Part shown: positions 60,849 through 64,000 of the stretch, piece after piece
Numbering within the stretch: position 1 is the stretch's first letter
How the letters are laid out: each line of letters begins with the position of its first letter
Assembly: GCA_023159155.1 (NCBI GenBank)
Contig: JAJNNX010000002.1
Span: 2,170,001 to 2,234,000 of the forward strand
Direction: 5' to 3'
Source: Ustulina deusta
Lineage: Eukaryota; Ascomycota; Sordariomycetes; Xylariales; Xylariaceae
Length of the DNA stretch: 64,000 nt
Notes under the pieces: generated by a model
What the model was told of the DNA's origin: nothing
Seen by the model: only the letters and a program-made list of their open reading frames with translations
Database searches by the model: none
Position numbers and translations under genes: made by a program

Positions 60849-62020
60849 TATTCCCAGCTTGTCGGGGAAATATTTGGTGTATGGCGTATGGCGTATGACT
60901 GATTTTGGTTAGGTATGCCGCTCAGCCGGGTCGAGTCGTGGACTTGGAATGCTTGAATGCTATGAGGCTCACATCAATGAGATGCAGGTGTAAGGTGGGG
61001 CCGGCCGGGAACTACCTTAGGTATCTAAGGTACCTACTTCCTATCTAGTAGTCTACCTCCACTGGAGCAGAGGCTAGAGCAGAGATTGGAGTACATGTGG
61101 AGCGCAACTCGATTGGCAACTCAGTCCTTTGTCCCATCAGCTTTACAGTGTACCACCGGAATGGATCCTCCCTACCTAAGTAGGTATCCTATCGCCTGTT
61201 ATGTTTAGTCCTGTGGATGAAAACGAAGACAGCTAACTACCGTCCGTACATGTAGCTAGCCGCCACATAAGAAGATGTTCATGTCAACCTCTCACGATTT
61301 TTGGTTTTACCTTTATGCTTTCTCCTCTCCACCACTCTGGCCAACCCAACACAAACTATACCAAATGAACGGCCGCTGTCGTTGGGGAAATTGATAGAAC
61401 ACAACAGCAAATCCTAAAGAGCCCTTTCTTGAAAATTGCAGTTATGCCCTGTACCCAGGTGTATTAGGTAGTAGGTATGCCTGGCATGGTAAAGACAGGT
61501 ACCTACAAGGTTCCTCCTATCCAGGCCTCATGCACGGATCACGTACCTATTTCTCAATTTAAACCAACCCCCGCAGTCAGCTGATAACGCGATTGCCGGC
61601 GTGGCTCCCTTGTCGCGCGTCCTTAGACCGCGTTTTTATCTCACTTAAGATACCTAGTTCACCTCACGTCGCCTCTCGCAAATTTCGGGTGTTTTTGCCT
61701 ACCTTGTACTCTTACCACAGCACCGACCACATCTAGGTTTTCGAACCTCGAAGTAATCACTCTCATCTACATTGACCTCCCAGTTTTCCCTCATCCAAAT
61801 CCGGCTCGAATCGAAAAGTTATGTTTTTGTGAAGAAGAGCGAAAAATTGGGGTATTCATGGTGGTGTTGAAAATCCCTTTGGTTCTCTCCGCGCTTTCAA
61901 TCTCTTAGAGCCGATACGGCACCGTCGAATCCCGCCGAAGTCTGCAGTTGCATAGATTTGGCGCCCGATAATAAGGGCAGGCGCCCAAGTTGGAAGAATA
62001 ACCAAATAAATCGGCCAGGA
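60849..62020. promoter_or_regulatory. Divergent promoter region, VMA21 / Fun30-like
   Basis: 1.2 kb between divergent start codons. ACCTA/TAGGT motifs lie around 61010-61050 and 61465-61505. From about 61836 to 62020 the frame of the downstream remodeller stays open (with an NPFGSPR-like stretch) but has no ATG, so part of this may be coding after an unseen upstream exon. Confidence 0.5.
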
Positions 62021-64000
62021 ATGCCACTCCCAGCGCGAACCCCAAGGAACAGCTCCCCCTCTATTCCGGCGACGCCCAAGATGCAACGCGGTGGAAAGAC
62101 CGGGCGGCCGGAGGCTAAAGAGCCGGACTATATTGAGTTGGGCGATGAAGATCTAGACGAGCTCATGATGAACATCCCGTGTTCTTCACCGTTCTTCACA
62201 CAGCCAACACAGGTCATCACGCGAGGCACACAGCCGACTCAGATTATTGGACGAACTACACAGCCTACTCAAATACTTGATCGCACAACTCAACCCACTC
62301 AAATTACTAGCAGAACCACGTTACGGCCGCCATCCTCGCCACTTGGTTCAAGCTCCCCAAGTACTGCAATCGAAGTACCGGCCTCATCGCCCTTCCAGCC
62401 GAAGCCTCGGCCTACAGTGTCACCCTTTATAGAGAAGAAGAGAGGAGGAGCAAGTCGTATTGGTTCCCTAATGGCTCCAGCTGGAACGTCCTTTAGACCA
62501 CCAGTAGGGCGACCAATGAACGCCAGCCGTCCTGTTGCAAAGGTGAAACCCTACTTGGCGTTATCAGACGACGAATTAAGTGAGGACTATAAGCATCGCG
62601 ACAGCTCAGGAGATGAATCCCCCATGAGAGGAGACATCAAGCCGTCTTCATTCTTGAAGGACCCTGCTCCTCTTGAAACTATCGAAATTAAGCCTACGTG
62701 GACGGCTAGCCACGATATAGAGCTGAGGGACATTCACGACTTGAGGTTACGGCACTTGACTAAAGATGTGTACAAGATTGTGTCGAAGTCAAAGCCCACG
62801 ATAACAATCAAAGCCTGTCGAGATGCGCTGACAAGTGGTGTGGGATGGCAAGTCTCAAAGGCGGTGAATTTACTGACTGGCAATACAAACAATCGAACTA
62901 CCTCTCTCTTCAAAGGGCCCATTCAAACAAAGCAACAATCTTTACTCAAGCCATTTCATAGTCCCATTGATTCAACTAGCCCCACAAAATCGACCTTCTC
63001 ACAAAAGGATTGTTCACTTACTTCGAATTCTACCACCACCTCCTCGACCTCTACGTCCTATTCTTCTGCAAATTCTTCATTCACAAAAAAGAACCCTCTC
63101 CCTCCACGCAGACGTCTGGTACAAGGACGAAAAAATAAATCGCCCACCCCTCCTCCCGTATTCTCAGTTTCTTCCTCAGCGTCATCAGCACCGACCACGC
63201 CGGCGCGGTCAGAACATCAATCCCCTAATAAGGAACTGCCACCACCCACAATGGCAGCAGTTGCATCTATCTCCCGGATTGGGCTTGAGCCCATCACTCA
63301 ACCCCGTCGACGACTTCAACGTGGCCGCCGTAATCGTACTCCACCACCCGCGGTTATCACACTCGATTCAGACTCGGAACTCGACTCGAAATTTCCTCCT
63401 CCAGACCAGTTTTTCTCGCGCAAGCGAAAAGCTGAATCAGCAGTCGAGCCGGAGTTTATCGATGTTCCGTCGGCGTCTGACCGCGAAGAATCTGTTGTGA
63501 GCCCTACTGTTCAGCAATCGCCCCATCACGAACAAGTCCTTGACTATCTTAATTCGTGCACTGCTGAGTCGCTTGCTCAGATTACCGGTTTCTCCGCAGC
63601 AGATTCCAAGCTAATCGTTTCTTGTCGCCCTTTCGCTTCAATTTTTGATGCAGAGCTTGTATCAAAGAAAGAGGCGAAATCCAAGTCAAAAGCCAAGCGT
63701 GTTCAAATCGGTTCATTATTTGTCGAGAAGTTAACTTCCTGGTTTTCGGCATTTCATGCAGCTTCCAAGGTAATCAAGCTTTGTGAAGATCGGGGTGAAA
63801 AACTACAGAAAGCTATGGCCAACTGGCCTATGGACAAGAACGGCAACCCCCAGGAAGGAACTACATTACCAGTATCCGAAAAGCCTCATCTCATGGCTGA
63901 CAACATCACACTCAAGTCGTACCAGCTTCTTGGCTTAAATTGGATGAATCTCCTTCACTCTAAACATTTCAGTGGCATTCTTGCAGACGATATGGGACTC
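62021..64000 (+). CDS. fun30: Fun30/SMARCAD1-type SNF2 chromatin remodeller, N-terminal part (cut by window edge)
   Basis: ATP-dependent nucleosome remodeller of the Fun30/Fft3/SMARCAD1 group, which acts in heterochromatin maintenance and DNA-end resection. 660 codons are open with no intron before the window ends. The N-terminus is basic and disordered and carries four TQPTQ repeats (~47-95). A Lys-rich region and a CUE-like helical segment follow (QVLDYLNSCTAESLAQITGF, ~505-525). The SNF2 ATPase begins at about 630 with LKSYQLLGLNWMNLL and reaches motif I at ILADDMGL, the last residues of the window; the GKT should follow outside. The ATG at 62021 is the first in frame, but 60 upstream codons are also open and look coding, so an earlier exon is possible. 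The group assignment rests on the N-terminal layout and DDMGL. Confidence 0.85.
   Translation, partial: MPLPARTPRNSSPSIPATPKMQRGGKTGRPEAKEPDYIELGDEDLDELMMNIPCSSPFFTQPTQVITRGTQPTQIIGRTTQPTQILDRTTQPTQITSRTTLRPPSSPLGSSSPSTAIEVPASSPFQPKPRPTVSPFIEKKRGGASRIGSLMAPAGTSFRPPVGRPMNASRPVAKVKPYLALSDDELSEDYKHRDSSGDESPMRGDIKPSSFLKDPAPLETIEIKPTWTASHDIELRDIHDLRLRHLTKDVYKIVSKSKPTITIKACRDALTSGVGWQVSKAVNLLTGNTNNRTTSLFKGPIQTKQQSLLKPFHSPIDSTSPTKSTFSQKDCSLTSNSTTTSSTSTSYSSANSSFTKKNPLPPRRRLVQGRKNKSPTPPPVFSVSSSASSAPTTPARSEHQSPNKELPPPTMAAVASISRIGLEPITQPRRRLQRGRRNRTPPPAVITLDSDSELDSKFPPPDQFFSRKRKAESAVEPEFIDVPSASDREESVVSPTVQQSPHHEQVLDYLNSCTAESLAQITGFSAADSKLIVSCRPFASIFDAELVSKKEAKSKSKAKRVQIGSLFVEKLTSWFSAFHAASKVIKLCEDRGEKLQKAMANWPMDKNGNPQEGTTLPVSEKPHLMADNITLKSYQLLGLNWMNLLHSKHFSGILADDMGL

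Overview
This window is nuclear DNA from a filamentous ascomycete (Pezizomycotina, most likely Sordariomycetes). The evidence is the gene content (LRR/PP2C-like adenylate cyclase, bilirubin-oxidase-type multicopper oxidase, full-size MDR transporter, RTC4-like and DUF2406-like proteins), short 50-170 nt introns with GTRNGT donors, CTAAC/CTGAC branch sites and YAG acceptors, and long intergenic stretches full of ACCTA/TAGGT motifs. The species is not identified. Gene models were spliced by eye. Almost every multi-exon model closes to a multiple of three with intact phase, which is the main support for the exon boundaries.

Layout: 1.5-8.3 kb adenylate cyclase (-); 10.4-11.8 kb dynactin p50/dynamitin (-), divergent from an RTC4-like protein (12.6-14.4 kb, +); 14.9-16.7 kb an unrecognised secreted protein (-, five exons); 19.6-21.8 kb bilirubin oxidase-like multicopper oxidase (+); 23.8-24.3 kb SCOC-type coiled-coil protein (-); 24.3-34.8 kb a gene-poor block with palindromes and small repeats; 34.8-37.1 kb a FYVE/RING protein with a further UBZ-like zinc module (-); 38.3-39.4 kb a secreted GDSL/SGNH hydrolase (-); 40.1-44.7 kb a ten-exon ABCB transporter (-); 46.5-48.4 kb glucose-6-phosphate dehydrogenase (-); 50.6-51.4 kb ribosomal protein eL33 with an apparent one-base lesion (+); 51.4-57.8 kb a second gene-poor block; 57.8-59.3 kb a DUF2406-like protein (+); 60.1-60.8 kb the V-ATPase assembly factor Vma21 (-); 62.0 kb to the end, a Fun30/SMARCAD1-type chromatin remodeller (+), cut by the window edge.

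The genes are mostly unrelated housekeeping and accessory genes and do not form an operon-like unit or an obvious secondary-metabolite cluster. Functional themes are cAMP signalling, dynein transport, endosomal ubiquitination, V-ATPase assembly, NADPH supply, chromatin and secreted oxidase/hydrolase activity. I found no convincing tRNA, rRNA, CRISPR or intact transposon. The best candidates for follow-up are the eL33 lesion, the charged insertion inside the first nucleotide-binding domain of the ABC transporter, the three-zinc-module ligase, the unassigned secreted protein, and the palindromes in the gene-poor block.
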